From: Chelonoidis abingdonii
Taxonomy: Eukaryota; Chordata; Testudines; Testudinidae
DNA length: 64,000 nucleotides
Direction of reading: 5' to 3'
NCBI RefSeq assembly: GCF_003597395.2
Contig: NC_133770.1
Span: forward strand, 9,494,978-9,558,977
Shown here: piece after piece, positions 1-10,884 of the stretch
Layout of the letters: the number at the start of each line of letters is the position of its first letter
How positions within the stretch are numbered: the first letter of the stretch is position 1
Program-made: the position numbers and the translations under genes
Notes under the pieces: generated by a model
What the model was told of the DNA's origin: nothing
The model's input: the letters and a program-made list of their open reading frames with translations, nothing else
Database searches by the model: none

Positions 1-462
1 GGATTCTGAAAGTCTGCACGGACCATCTGAGCCACACTGGCTTCTCTTTAATGCCCTCATTTACTTAAAAAAAAATAACAGCACTTCTCAGAGGGAAGAA
101 ATGTTGCTCATGTCAGCTATCAGAGGGGAAGGAAAGTTCTGTAAGGAACATCTCAGCCTAAATAAGCCAAAGAGAGGCTTGAGAGGATAAATTCACATTT
201 CGATCTGAGATTGCTCCAGAGGAATCATGAAAGATGGAGTCTGGAGGTGTGGGGCAGGAGAGGTGCTGGCAGGTCTATAGTTAAGGCTGTACATGGACTT
301 GCACTGATGGTGGGAGGGATCAGGCAGAGGTGGTAAATGTGAAGCAAAAAGTGTCTCAGATGCAGAGCTGTCAGCTTCTCCTTGCCTGCTCCTTCTCTAT
401 TCTCTGGGTGGCATCACATCAGTGAGGGAGATTAAGCCCTTGTAATTCCTTTTTCCTGGAAG
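1..462 (+). other. OBSCN: Intron, duplicated unit upstream of Ig-1
   Basis: No coding sequence. The first 60 bases match intron stretches near 980-1040, 2465-2510 and 5710-5770, each of which lies downstream of an array Ig exon (in introns 1 and 5 about 245-255 bp past the donor). The stretch from about 200 to 420 matches the 5' flanks of Ig-3 and Ig-4 (shared words: 'gatctgagat', 'tggacttgcactgatggtgg', 'gtctcagatgcag'). The Ig array therefore continues upstream of the window. Confidence 0.8.
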
Positions 463-738
463 AGATGGAAGAGGTGTTTGAAAACAAGGAGAAGGTGCAG
501 AAGGAGGTGAAGGCTGCCCTGACAGAGAGTGCCACCCTGAGCTGTGAGGTGACCCAGGCCAAGACTGAAGTGAAATGGTACAAGGACGGGAATCTGATCA
601 CCTCCAGCAAGAAACTCAAAGTGGAGTCTGAGGGCAAATCCCGGCATCTGGTCGTGGATCAGGTGGAGAAGAAGGACGCTGGAGAGTACACCTGTGAGGC
701 CGCAGGCCAAAAACTGACCTTCAAGGTTCTTGTCACTG
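463..738 (+). CDS. OBSCN: Obscurin Ig-1 exon (array copy 1)
   Basis: A single 276-nt exon, phase 1 at both ends, encoding one 92-residue I-set Ig domain. The B-strand Cys is in LSCEV, the core Trp in VKWYKDG and the F-strand signature in DAGEYTCEAAGQ; the domain ends KVLVTG. Copy-specific residues are FENKEK (others FANKEK/FSNKEK) and KDGNLITSS (others KDGKLITSS). The acceptor reads ctggaag where the sister copies have ctggcag, so -3 is A instead of C. The donor is gtaagag. The in-frame Met near the exon start lies inside the spliced frame and is not an initiator. The family call comes from similarity to the obscurin EPEVVFAKEQ-type array, recalled rather than searched. Confidence 0.9.
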
Positions 739-1446
739 GTAAGAGAGAGTATTTTCTTTCAATTTAAGGGCTGATTTGCTGCCATTGTTGATTAAAGCAT
801 TGTAGAGTAAGATGAATTTCCTGCTCTGCTGGCACCTCGGCTCTGAGTCCAGGGGGCTTTTGGGTTTTGCCACAATATTGTGAATACATTTACAGAGTAA
901 GCAGGTAAAATGAGAATGTGCCTGAATGTTCCTAATCGGTGGGTGTTTTGCAGCAGCAGCATAACATTTCCCAGACAAGGTTGGGATTCTGAATGTCTGT
1001 GTGACATCCATATGAGCCACCCTGGCTTCTCCTCAATGCCACTGTTCCACTTGCTGCTTAAAGGGAAAGAAGATTGGCATCCAATTAGGTTTCTAAGGGG
1101 AAGGAAGGGTTTGTAAGGAAGATGTTGGTGAAAAAACTAAAGGGAGCCCTGTGCCGATAAATTGAGATCTGGATCTGAGGTCACTATCCAGAGCAATAAT
1201 GAAAGTTTGAATGTGGGGGTTCAAGTTGGTTTATTATGAAGGAGACACCCTACAGGCTCCATAGGTAATGTTGAAATTGTACTTGTAGCTGTATCTTTCA
1301 GGGTCTGGCAAAGTGGGGGAGGCGTGCAGAAAACAGCCTAAGGAAGCAGAACTGTCAGCTTCTCTCTGGCTTCTCCTTCTCTGTTCTCTGGGTGGCATCG
1401 CATCAGTGAGGGAGATTAAGCCCTTATAATTCCTTTTCCATGGCAG
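739..1446 (+). other. OBSCN: Intron 1, duplicated array intron
   Basis: The left part (about 745-1050) is a close paralogue of intron 5 (about 5465-5770), sharing 'gctgatttgctgccattgtt', 'ctgctggcacctc' and 'ttttgcagcagcagcataac'. The right part (about 1080-1440) matches the sequence before Ig-5 and, partly, before Ig-6. No transposon was recognised. Confidence 0.75.
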
Positions 1447-1722
1447 AGACAGAAGAGGTGTTTGCAAACAAGGAGAAGGTGCAGAAGGAGATCAAGGCCG
1501 CCCTGACAGAGAGTGCTACCCTCAGCTGTGAGGTGACCCAGGCCAAGACTGAAGTGAAATGGTACAAAGATGGGAAACCGATCACGTCCAGCAAGAAACT
1601 CAAAGTGGAATCTGAAGGCAAATCCCGGCGTCTGGTCGTGGGTCAGGTGGAGAAGAAAGACGCTGGAGAGTACACCTGTGAGGCCACAGGCCAGAAACTG
1701 ACCTTCAAGGTTCTTGTCACTG
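1447..1722 (+). CDS. OBSCN: Obscurin Ig-2 exon (array copy 2)
   Basis: A 276-nt symmetric phase-1 exon with acceptor ccatggcag and donor gtaagag. It encodes a 92-residue Ig domain with the full Cys-Trp-Tyr-Cys core. It differs from its neighbours by KEIKAAL (others KEVKAAL), a Pro in KDGKPITSS, RRLVVGQ and CEATGQ (others CEAAGQ). The Pro falls next to the C/C' turn. The downstream flank is almost the same as that of Ig-3, including a shared transposon, so these two exons belong to the most recent duplication. Confidence 0.9.
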
Positions 1723-1978
1723 GTAAGAGAGAGTATTTTCTTTCAGCTGAAAGGCTGATTTGCTGCCATTGCTGGTTTAAATATTGGAGAATAAAGTGCA
1801 TTTTCTACACTGGTAGCATGTTGGAGAGATTTTTGGTTTTGCCATGATATTGATAAGAAATGAACAGAGTAAGCAGGTAAAGTGAGGAGACAGCTGAATC
1901 TTCTTAGTCGGTGGGCTTTTTACATCAGTAGCAGAACTTTTCCAAACAATGTTGGGATTCTGAACTTCTGCATGGCAT

Positions 1979-2453
1979 TAGTGTTACCATCTTTGAAATG
2001 CCAAAAAAAAATTGGCATCTGCCCACACAGAAGGCAAACCCTAAGTAACCCTAACCACAAGGCAACTCCACAATCCCCCTTCAACAGCAGCTAATAGTAT
2101 CTAGAGAGAGAACACATATAGTTAAGATTGATAACATCGCATGTCTCCTCACTGTCATGTGAGTCAAACATTTCACACAGACGTGGTGCACTTGTGTGTT
2201 GGTGGGCAGGCAGCTGCTGTATTTTCAACACCTTTGATCTGTTATCACTTAACCTGCGGAACTGGGAACACTGCAGCATCTTTAGGTGGACACACAAACT
2301 TTTAACATTAGATCTTCCATTGTGTTAGGATAATCATGCAAATCTTTAGACCCACATAAATAACCCCTGGGAGACTAAATTATTTTTCTGGCAACTGGCA
2401 AATCCATAAAACAATGGGCAGGCCAGTCAAATATCAGCCAGGTGGTAACCCTA
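1979..2453. mobile_element. MITE-like DNA transposon, copy A (intron 2)
   Basis: This block interrupts the duplicated intron sequence and is absent at the matching place in introns 1 and 5. Its ends form imperfect inverted repeats: TAGTGTTACCATC on the left and GGTGGTAACCCTA on the right. A near-identical copy sits at the same place in intron 3. The interior has no coding capacity that I can see. The family is unknown; a TA-target Tc1/mariner-type MITE is possible. Confidence 0.6.
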
Positions 2454-2896
2454 CCGGGCATCCTCCCAAGCCACTCTGGCTTCTCTCTAATGCCTTCATT
2501 TACTTTAAAAAAATAACAGTACTCCTCAGTGGGAAGAAATGTTGATCCTTTCAGATATCAGAGGAGAGGGAAAGTTTTGCAAGAAACATCTCAGCAAAGT
2601 AAACTAGAGGGAGACTTGAGAGGATAAATTTACATTTGGATCTGAGATCGCTCCAGAAGAATCATGAGAGCTGGAGTCTGCAGGTGTGGGGCAGGAGAGG
2701 TGTTGGCTGGTCCATAGTTAAGTTTGTACATGGACTTGCACTGATGGTGGGAGAGATCAGGCAGAGGTGGTAAATGTGAAGCAAAAAGTGTCTCAGATGC
2801 AGAACTGTCAGCTTCTCCCTGCCTTCTCCTCTGTTCTCTGGATGGCATCGCATCAGTGAGGGTGATTAAGCCCTTCTAATTCCTTTTCCCCGGCAG

Positions 2897-3172
2897 AGAG
2901 AGAGGATGTGTTTTCAAACCAGGAGAAGGTGCAGAAGGAGATGAAAGCCACCCTGACAGAGAACACCACCCTGAGCTGTGAGGTGACCCAGGCCAAGACT
3001 GAAGTGAAGTGGTACAAGGATGGGAAACTGATCACCTCCAGCAAGAAATTCAAAGTGGAGTCTGAGGGCAAATCCCGGCACCTGGTCGTGGATCAGGTGG
3101 AGAAGAAGGATGCTGGAGAGTACACCTGTGAGGCCGCAGGCCAGAAACTGATCTTCAAAGTTCTTGTCACTG
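2897..3172 (+). CDS. OBSCN: Obscurin Ig-3 exon (array copy 3)
   Basis: A 276-nt exon with acceptor cccggcag and donor gtaagag, phase 1 to phase 1. It is the most altered copy at the N-terminal edge: it opens EREDVFSNQEK rather than E(M/P)EEVFANKEK, with KEMKATL and TENTTLSC (others TESATLSC). The core WYKDGKLITSS, KFKVESEGKSRHLVVDQ and DAGEYTCEAAGQ are unchanged. The G strand reads KLIFKVLVTG; Ig-4 shares the Ile, and the other array copies have KLTFK or KMTFK. Confidence 0.9.
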
Positions 3173-3428
3173 GTAAGAGAGAGTATTTTCTTTCAATTGA
3201 AGGGCTGATTTGCAGCCATTGCTGGTTTAAATACTGGATAATGAAGTGTGTTTCCTACAGTGGTAGCATGTTGGAGAGATTTTTGGTTTTGCCATGATAC
3301 TGATAAGAAATGAACAGAATAAGCAGGTAAAGTTGAGAGGCAGCTAAATCTTCTTAGTCGGTGGGCGTTTTACAGCACCAGCAGAACTTTTCCAAACGAT
3401 GTTTGGATTCTGAACTTCTGCGTGGCAT

Positions 3429-3908
3429 TAGTGTTACTGTCCTTGAAATACAAAAAAAATGGCACCCCCCCCACACAGAAGGCAAACCCCAAGTAACCCT
3501 AACCACAAGGCAACTCCATAATCCCCCTTCAACAGCAGCATATAGTACCCAGAGAGAGAACACATGTAGATAAAATTGATAACATGGCATGTCTCCTCAC
3601 TGTCGTGTGAGTCAAACCGTGTCTCTCACACACACGTGATTCACTTGTTTGTTGGTGGGCAGGCAGCTGCTGTATTTTCAACACCTTTGATCTGTTATTC
3701 CTTAACCCTGTGGAACTGGGAACACTGCAGCATCTTTAGGTGGACACAGAAACTTTTAACATTAGATCTTCCATTGTGTTAGGATAATCATGCAAATCTT
3801 TAGACCCACGTAAAAAACCCCTGGGAGACTAAATTATTTTTCTGGCAACTGGCAAATCCATGAAACAACGGGCAGGCCAGTCAAATATATAGCCAGGTGG
3901 TAACCCTA
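3429..3908. mobile_element. MITE-like DNA transposon, copy B (intron 3)
   Basis: Paralogue of the block at 1979-2453, in the same position and orientation relative to the adjacent Ig exon. It ends with the same imperfect inverted repeats (TAGTGTTACTGTC and GGTGGTAACCCTA). Because the flanking intron is also duplicated, it was probably copied with the exon unit rather than inserted independently. Confidence 0.6.
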
Positions 3909-4366
3909 CCGGGCATCCACCCAAGCCCCTCTGGCTTCTCTTTAATGCCTTCATTTAGTTTTGAAAAATAACAGTGCTCCTCAGTGGGAAGAAATGTTGG
4001 TCCTTTCAGATATCAGAGGGGAGGGAGAGTTTTGCAAGAAACATCTCAGCAAAATAAACTAGAAGGAGGCTTGAGAGAATAAATTTACATTTGGATCTGA
4101 GATCGCTCCAGAGGAATCATGAGAGAGGGAGTCTGGGGGTGTGCGGAGCAGTATTATAAAGGAGAGGTGCCTGCAGGTCCATAGTTAAGGTTGTACATGG
4201 ACTTGCACTCATGATGGGAGGAGTCAGTCAAAGGTGGGAAACATGAAGCAGAAAATGTCTCAGATGCAGAGGTGTCAGCTTCTCCCTGGCTTCTCCTTCT
4301 CTGTTCTCTGGGTGGCATTGCATCAGTGGGGAAGTTTAAACCCTTGTAATTCCTTTTCCCCGGCAG

Positions 4367-4642
4367 AGATGGAAGAGGTGTTTGCAAACAAGGAGAAGGT
4401 GCAGAAGGAGGTGAAGGCCACCCTGACAAAGAGCGCCACCCTGAGCTGTGAGGTGACCCAGGCCAAGACTGAAGTGAAATGGTACAAGGATGGGAAACTG
4501 ATCACCTCCAACAAGAAATTCAAAGTGGAGTCTGAGGGCAAATCCCGGCATCTGGTCGTGGGTCAGGTGGAGAAGAAGGACGCTGGAGAGTACACCTGTG
4601 AGGCTGCAGGCCAGAAACTGATCTTCAAGATTGTTGTTACAG
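4367..4642 (+). CDS. OBSCN: Obscurin Ig-4 exon (array copy 4)
   Basis: A 276-nt symmetric exon, acceptor cccggcag, donor gtaagaa. It carries LTKSATLSC (Lys where the others have Glu or Asp), ITSNKKFKV, RHLVVGQ and a C-terminal strand KLIFKIVVTG. ITSNKK is shared only with Ig-5, and the KLIFK strand only with Ig-3, so the domain looks like a mosaic of its two neighbours, as expected from unequal crossing-over or gene conversion. Its intron-4 flank is short, 540 bp. Confidence 0.9.
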
Positions 4643-5182
4643 GTAAGAAACAATATTGTCTTTCAACAGTTTGCTTCTGTTGTTGGTTTAAGTATTGTAG
4701 AATGAAGTGCATATCCTTCACTGGTGGCATCTCAGCTCAGATATTCCCTATGAGTGATACACAATCAATGACTTTTTAAAACCAACAGTGCTTCTTAAAG
4801 GAAAAAAAGATAGTCATCCATTCAGGTTTAAAATCAGAAGGAAGGGTTTGTAAGGAAGATGTTGGTGAAAAAACTAAAGGGAGCCCTGTGCTGATAAATT
4901 CAGATGTGGATCTGAGGTCTCTCTCCAGAGCACTGATGAGAGTTTGAATGTGGGGGTTCGGGTTGGTTTATTAGGAAGGAGCCACACTATTGGTTCCATA
5001 GTTAAGGTTGAAATTGTACTTGTAGCTATATCATTCATGGTCTGCCAAAGTAGGGGAGACGTGCAGAAAGCAGCCTAAGGAACAGAGCTGTCAGCTTCTC
5101 CCTGCCTTCTCCTTCTCTGTTCTCTGGGTGGCATCGCATCAGTGAGGGAGATTAAGCCCTTGTAATTCCTTTTCCCTGGCAG

Positions 5183-5458
5183 AGATGGAAGAGGTGTTTT
5201 CAAACAAGGAGAAGGTGCAGAAGGAGGTCAAGGCCACCCTGACAGAGAGCGCCACCCTCAGCTGTGAGGTGACCCAGGCCAAGACTGAAGTGAAATGGTA
5301 CAAGGACGGGAAACTGATCACCTCCAACAAGAAATTCAAAGTGGAGTCTGAGGGCAAATCCCGGCATTTGGTCGTGGATCAGGTGGAGAAGAAGGATGCT
5401 GGAGAGTACACCTGTGAGGCCGCAGGCCAGAAACTGACCTTCAAGGTTTTTGTCACTG
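5183..5458 (+). CDS. OBSCN: Obscurin Ig-5 exon (array copy 5)
   Basis: A 276-nt exon, phase 1 at both ends, acceptor ccctggcag. The donor is gtagga rather than the gtaaga of its sisters, so +4 is G. Distinctive residues are FSNKEK, KATLTESATLSC, TSNKKFKV, RHLVVDQ and KLTFKVFVTG. The downstream intron is the paralogue of intron 1, so this copy is flanked differently from the adjacent Ig-4. Confidence 0.9.
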
Positions 5459-6035
5459 GTAGGAGAGAGTATTTTCTTTCAACTTAAGGTCTGATTTGCT
5501 GCCATTGTTGATTGAAACATTTTAGAATAAACTGAATTTCCTGCCCTGCTGGCACCTCAGCTCTGAATCCAGAGGGTTTTGGGGAGATTTTGGGTTTTGC
5601 CACAATGTTGAGAATAAATTTTAGGAGTAAGCAGGTAAAATGGGAATGCACATGAATCGTCTTAGTCAGTGGGTGTTTTGCAGCAGCAGCATAACATTTT
5701 CCAGACAAGGCTGGGATTTTGAACGTCTCAGGTCATCCGTACAAGCCACCCTGTCTTTTCCCTAATGCCATTGTTGTACTCCTAAGGGAATGATCACTCC
5801 CCAGAGCAATCATGAGATGTTGAATGTGCGGATTTGGGTTGGTTGATTTAAGAAGGAGATGCCATACAAGCTCCATAGGTAAGGTTGAAATTTTAGGCAA
5901 AGTGGGAGAGAGACACAGCTAATACTGCCTCAGGAAGCAGAGCTGTCAGTTTCTCCGCAGCTTTGCCTTTAATAGTCCCTGGGTGGCATTGTATCAGTGA
6001 CAGGATTTATCTTGTAATTCCTTTTCTCTTGGCAG

Positions 6036-6311
6036 AACCTGAAGAAGTGTTTGCAAACAAGGCGAAAGTGCAGAAGGAAGTGAAAGCCGTCCTGACAGAG
6101 AGCGCCACCCTGAGCTGTGAGGTGGCCCAGGAAAAGTCTGAAGTTAAATGGTACAAGGACGGGAAACTGATCACCTCCAGCAAGAAATTCAAAGTGGAGT
6201 CTGAGGGCAAATCCCGGCGTTTGGTCGTGGATCAGGTGGAGAAGAAGGACGCTGGAGAGTACACTTGTGAGGCCACAGGCCAGAAACTGACCTTTAAAAT
6301 TATCATCACAG
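6036..6311 (+). CDS. OBSCN: Obscurin Ig-6 exon (array copy 6)
   Basis: A 276-nt exon with acceptor cttggcag and donor gtgaga. It begins with the split codon G/AA and reads EPEEVFANKAK. It is the first copy with CEVAQEKSEVKW instead of CEVTQAKTEVKW, and it ends KIIITG. The 5' flank still resembles the duplicated array introns (shared 'gggtggcattgtatcagtga'), while the 3' flank does not resemble any other intron here. Ig-6 therefore marks the downstream edge of the recent intron-inclusive duplications. Confidence 0.9.
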
Positions 6312-7373
6312 GTGAGAGAGAGAGAAAGAGGTGTTTACATTGGTATTCTCTGTTGTGACCTGCCATTTTGATTTTCACGTTCAAATATTTTCAGTTAATT
6401 TGAATGATATAATATTATTTGCTGTTTTATTCTGAAGAGTTGAATTGAAGACAGGTGGGGCTCAACCCCTAACTAGTGTAAATGAGCAGTGCTGTCTTGA
6501 CCTTAGCTTGGCGATGCTGAGGATCTGGTCTATTAGGGGGAATTTCAATGAGTTTGGAGTTATTTTGTGAACAGACACCAAGTTGCAAACAAGGACTGCA
6601 CTTGGAGGGGAGGCCCAAATAATAACCATGGAGTGTGAATTGGCTTTCACTTATACTGAATTTACACCATTGTAACTCCACCGATTTCAAATGAGTTACT
6701 CCTGATGTCCAGACATACGTGAGAGAAAAATCAGACCCTCATTTTATGAAAACATAAAATATCATGTTCTTGGATTTTGAGATCATCCGACAGTAGAGAC
6801 ATTGTCTGATTTGGAAGGGATAATTGCATACCTAAGTCATAAGTGCAGTTATCACAATGGTGGCAGGTGTGAGTCTAACTGATTAATGGCATTCAGAAAT
6901 TCCGATGTGTGAGCAACGGTGCCGCTGTGTTCTCAAGTTAGATGCACATTTGTTCAAGCCCATTGTATCTGTGTAACATTCACCGCGTCATTCATTGTGT
7001 GGACCTCCTCAGCTAAATGAATGAGCCTCTACTGTTCAGCAAAAGGCACATCTGTCTTAGTCAAGGCTATAGCAGGCTAATCAATCTCTAGCTGGCCTAG
7101 CCACCATTAGAGGAGACAGAGTGCACTCTGAGTTGTCAGGGGTTACATATACAAGGCAATGGAGGCTTTCATTTCTTCTGGAGGATGGAGCATCAGCAAC
7201 ACCTGATTGGTGGAAGGAGAAGTGTTGCATCTGGGGCTTGAATTTAACGAAATGAGGTCCATTTCAAAATTGCATGAAATGGGACACATCTCAGCTACTG
7301 AACTTTGTGTTGGGAATACTTCGTGCAGCTCTAACTGTGCATTCAGTTTTTAAATCGCTTCTCCCCTCTGCAG
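6312..7373 (+). other. OBSCN: Intron 6, no element recognised
   Basis: 1,062 bp without a repeat I recognise and without Ig-like coding remnants. It is unique relative to the other array introns. Confidence 0.5.
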
Positions 7374-7649
7374 AGCCTGAAGAGGTGTTTGCAAACCAGG
7401 AGAAGGTGCAGAAGGAGGTGAAGGCTGCCCTGACAGAGAGCGCCACCCTGAGCTGTGAGGTGACCCAGGCCAAGACTGACGTGAAATGGTACAAAGATGG
7501 GAAACTGATCACCTCCAGCAACAAATTCAAGGTGGAGTCTGAGGGTAAATCCCGGCGTCTGGTCTTGGAGCAGGTGGAGAAGAAAGACTCTGGAGAGTAC
7601 ACCTGTGAGGCTGCAGGCCAGAAACTGACTTTCAAAGTTCTTGTCACTG
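7374..7649 (+). CDS. OBSCN: Obscurin Ig-7 exon (array copy 7)
   Basis: A 276-nt exon with a good pyrimidine tract (ctcccctctgcag) and donor gtaaga. It opens EPEEVFANQEK and has AKTDVKW, ITSSNKFKV (Asn for Lys), RRLVLEQ and KKDSGEYTC. The change from V(D/G)Q to LEQ or VEQ at the E/F region starts here and holds through Ig-11, separating the downstream half of the array from the upstream half. Confidence 0.9.
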
Positions 7650-9480
7650 GTAAGAGAGACGCTTACTTTTGTTTACTACTTCTGGGAGCGTTTCTTTGTG
7701 AGTGATGGGATGTTGAATAAGAAATATATGATCCTCTAGCACTCAGCTACTGCAGTGTGCAATTAGGCCTTCTGGGTGTGTATAATTTCAAGCTCATTTG
7801 TAGTCCCACTGTCTTCAGTGGGACTGTGCCTCTGCTTTAAAGTTATGCATGTCATAGAATCATAGAATCATAGACTATCAGATCCGGCAGTAGCTTGCTG
7901 AATGGTGGTCTTGGTGAAATACAAATTCTATGAGATTTGGTGTTTGGGTTCAGATGAATATCCATGTAGCTCAGAAACTCCTCCAAATGTAAGAGGATTT
8001 ATTTGAGTCTCTTTCTGCTATTTAGTCATGTTAAAATCTCACAAGAACAGGCTCTCTCACAACACTTCTGGTGCTTCCTGCTTTTGGCAATGTCAGCAGT
8101 ACAGTGAGAATAGGCCATCTCATTGCGCTCTGGTAATTTTCGATCTATTTGCTGTTTGAACCAAAAAGTGAAAAGTTACCTGTGGTTTTTTTTCTTTAAA
8201 TAACAAAAAGTGGACAGAAGAGGTTGTGTTGGTGTTTGGGGCAAAGTTTCTGTTCCTCTTTTATTTATCTGAACTGATTTACCCAGCACTATATTCTGCC
8301 ACCATAGTTCCCAAACTTGCTAAACATTTTCTGTGCATTGTAGGTGCTTATTGGATCTTATCCTCACTGTATTCTAGTTTGTAAGTGACTGGAATTGTCC
8401 TGGGAGCAAGTCAGGGCCAAATTTGGGTCATTATCCTATGTTTGTGGCATCCCACTCTTTTGCCATGAAAACAATGGTAATGATTGTAGCATCGTTTTAG
8501 CCTTCTGACTTGGCTGCAGGGTTAAGTAGGAGGTGCAGGTGGAGGGTGTGAGATCACAGGTCACTATTTTATTTTAGACAAGGAAATCTTTGGTGATTAG
8601 TGAAGGTGGGAGAGGGAAATTATGACAGATTATAAACACGAGACTGAGAGGCAGAAATTGGCCAAGAAATATATTACACTCTTTGAAACAAGAGCTCATG
8701 TTAGCCTCCTGTGGTGGATCATAGGGTTTGTTTTTTTCTGGTTTGGTCTGGTTTGAAAGCCAGGAGCTAATTGGCGTTTCCTACTGCACACAACATTGCA
8801 ATACTTCCAGCAAGAGGCATTGATTGTTTGCATCTATGTACACGAGAGAGCTCCATAGCATTAGCCCAAAGATTTTTCTCAAGATGATGGATGATGAAGT
8901 GCTTCTGGCTGAAATACCAGAGCTTTGCACGAGTACATACTGTAAACTTGGATGAAAGCCTAAGGATTTTCTGCTCCTCAAGGCTTCTAGCATAAGGCTG
9001 CGACATGATAGGTTTGTTTGTGTAAATGGGTCTGGTGGTTGGCATAAGGGATTCTGATGTGCTAGGCTCCGCTCTGCTCTGCTGCTCACTTGCTGCATGA
9101 CTGTGGGCCAGTTACTTAACCTGTATGTAACCGTGTTTAATCCAGCTGGAAACGGGCATGTTGATACCTTCCTACATCACATGGTCATTGAGAATTAATT
9201 GGTGTGTGTGAAGGGCTCTGAAACCCTCACATGAAGGGTGCCGTTTACCTACAAAGGTTCCTCTAAAAGTTCTATGCTTGCTGCTAGGCAGGATGGTCCA
9301 GGGGCTAAGATGCAAGCCTGGGACTTGGGCAAACCAGATTCAGCTCTGCCATGTGAGGCTAAATACATAAAAGATTATGAGCTGCTCAGACGCTGTAGTA
9401 GTGGGGGGCCAGAAAAGTAGCTTAGATACATTATTAACATGTCTTACAAGCACAAATTAGTTGAGCTTCTGTACACCTCT
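7650..9480 (+). other. OBSCN: Intron 7, left part
   Basis: Unique intron sequence apart from a short CR1 3'-end scrap near 7854-7890. No exon-like or Ig-like remnant was seen. Confidence 0.5.
7854..7890 (-). mobile_element. CR1 3'-tail scrap
   Basis: Tandem 'catagaat' octamers followed by 'ctatcaga' are the reverse complement of a CR1 3' end (ATTCTATG repeats). The body is missing. It is too short to place in a subfamily. Confidence 0.5.
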
Positions 9481-9725
9481 GTGAGATAGTTGGTATTATC
9501 CATATTTTACAAATGGGGAAACCGAAGCACAGAGAGAATAAGGATGTGCTTCTGCTCCCATTGAAATCAATGGGAGATTTGCCATACACTTCAATGGCAA
9601 CAGGTTTGGCATCCTAAGTGACTTGCCCAAGGTCACAAGGAAATCTGTGGTAGAGTCAGGAATGGAAACCAGGTTTCCTGACTCCTCTGCCTGTGCCTTA
9701 ATCCGAAGATCATCCTTCCTCCTCA
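9481..9725 (-). mobile_element. MIR-like SINE, antisense
   Basis: It contains 'ttttacaaatggggaaac', 'cttgcccaaggtcaca' and 'gtagagtcagg...aaccaggt', the reverse complement of the MIR/CORE-SINE core. It is old and diverged. It is followed at about 9876-9955 by a short tail of the 'cagggactgtctctttgtt' type often found with such SINEs. Confidence 0.5.
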
Positions 9726-9962
9726 TCTCTTGGTCTTAATTTGTGGTGACATTCAAGTGAATTCACCAGAGAGAATTTGTGAGAGCAGGTGCCATGCCAC
9801 TCAGGCAAATCCAAACAACTGAAACCTGTCACTGGGAAGAACTCCATCACCTAAAATTGAACTCCATACATCTGGGGCAGGGACTGTCTCTTTGTTTTTT
9901 CTTGTACAGCCCCTAGCACAGTGGCGTCCTAGCCTAGGACTGGGACTCCTAGGCTATACGAC

Positions 9963-10289
9963 AGAGGTGTCTACCTTCAGGCCACACATGGCACACCAGA
10001 TCATTTCATAAGGGCCACAGCCTGCTTCAACACAGCATACTAATGGCTGATTCATTAATGTTTTGTTGTCATGTTTACATCATTTTAGTTTACATAAGTG
10101 TGTAAATAGGCACTATTGTACATCGAAACAGCCTATCTAAATACATACGAAACAAGCTGAACTTAAAATATAAATCAATACAGGTGCCTTTTAATCTTAT
10201 TAAAATATGTAGAATCTCTTTGGCCCACACAAGGCTGTGCTTGGGTGTTAGGTGGCCCTCCTGTGTAACAAGGTTGAGTACCACTGCTC
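9963..10289. mobile_element. hAT-like MITE
   Basis: Non-coding block bounded by CAGAGGTGTCTACC and GGTTGAGTACCACTGCTC, imperfect inverted ends of the CAGNGGT...ACCNCTG hAT style. The interior is AT-rich. I could not confirm a clean target-site duplication. Confidence 0.4.
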
Positions 10290-10884
10290 TATGATAACAC
10301 AAATAATAATAATAATCTGGAATGACATGAATTGTACATAATAGTGGCAATGTTGGGTTTATATTAGCATATGAAATCGTCTCCCAAGAGTCAGAAGACA
10401 GGGTCCAATGGGGACGAATTGGCCCAGAGGAATACAGTTGTTCTTCCCTCAGGGTCTTTTTGGAGAAATGAGCATACCCATAGGATACTCTTTCTTGCAG
10501 AGGGTCCAGAACATGTCAGCCATCCTTTACCCACACTGGAAAATCACTCTGTGCCTAACCTTTCAGGCCAGATGCTTATCAAACACACAGTGAAGGCAGA
10601 AGGCTCTAATTCTAAGAAGAAGCAGTTGTCATTTTGATTTACAGCTGCCGTGGGCGGTACTGCATGTATCACATATGACAGGATTATATCCCATCCATTC
10701 CAGGAGCTATGGAAAGAACCATCTAAATAATTGACAGGCCTGGCCTCACAATGGTGAACAGCACTGAATATCACCATGGCCTGAGCTCTGTGAAACTAGG
10801 TGATTTCACATAACAGGCATTTGTGTGAATATGGCATATGGTTTGAGATTTCCTTGTGATCTTTTTACAGAGCTGTGATGTCAG

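Noticed and set aside
419..637. Long minus-strand open frames repeated behind every array exon (for example starting MPSDSTL)
   Set aside because: They are antisense shadows of the Ig exons, which lack stops in that frame because all copies are near-identical. No independent conservation or signals.
465..767. In-frame Met at the start of Ig-1, Ig-4 and Ig-5 as a possible translation start
   Set aside because: It is part of the G/AG-ATG junction, follows a splice acceptor, and other copies have Pro, Thr or Ala there.
2030..2065. Telomere-like 'taaccctaacc' motif
   Set aside because: Only about two units, inside a duplicated transposon; not an interstitial telomeric array.
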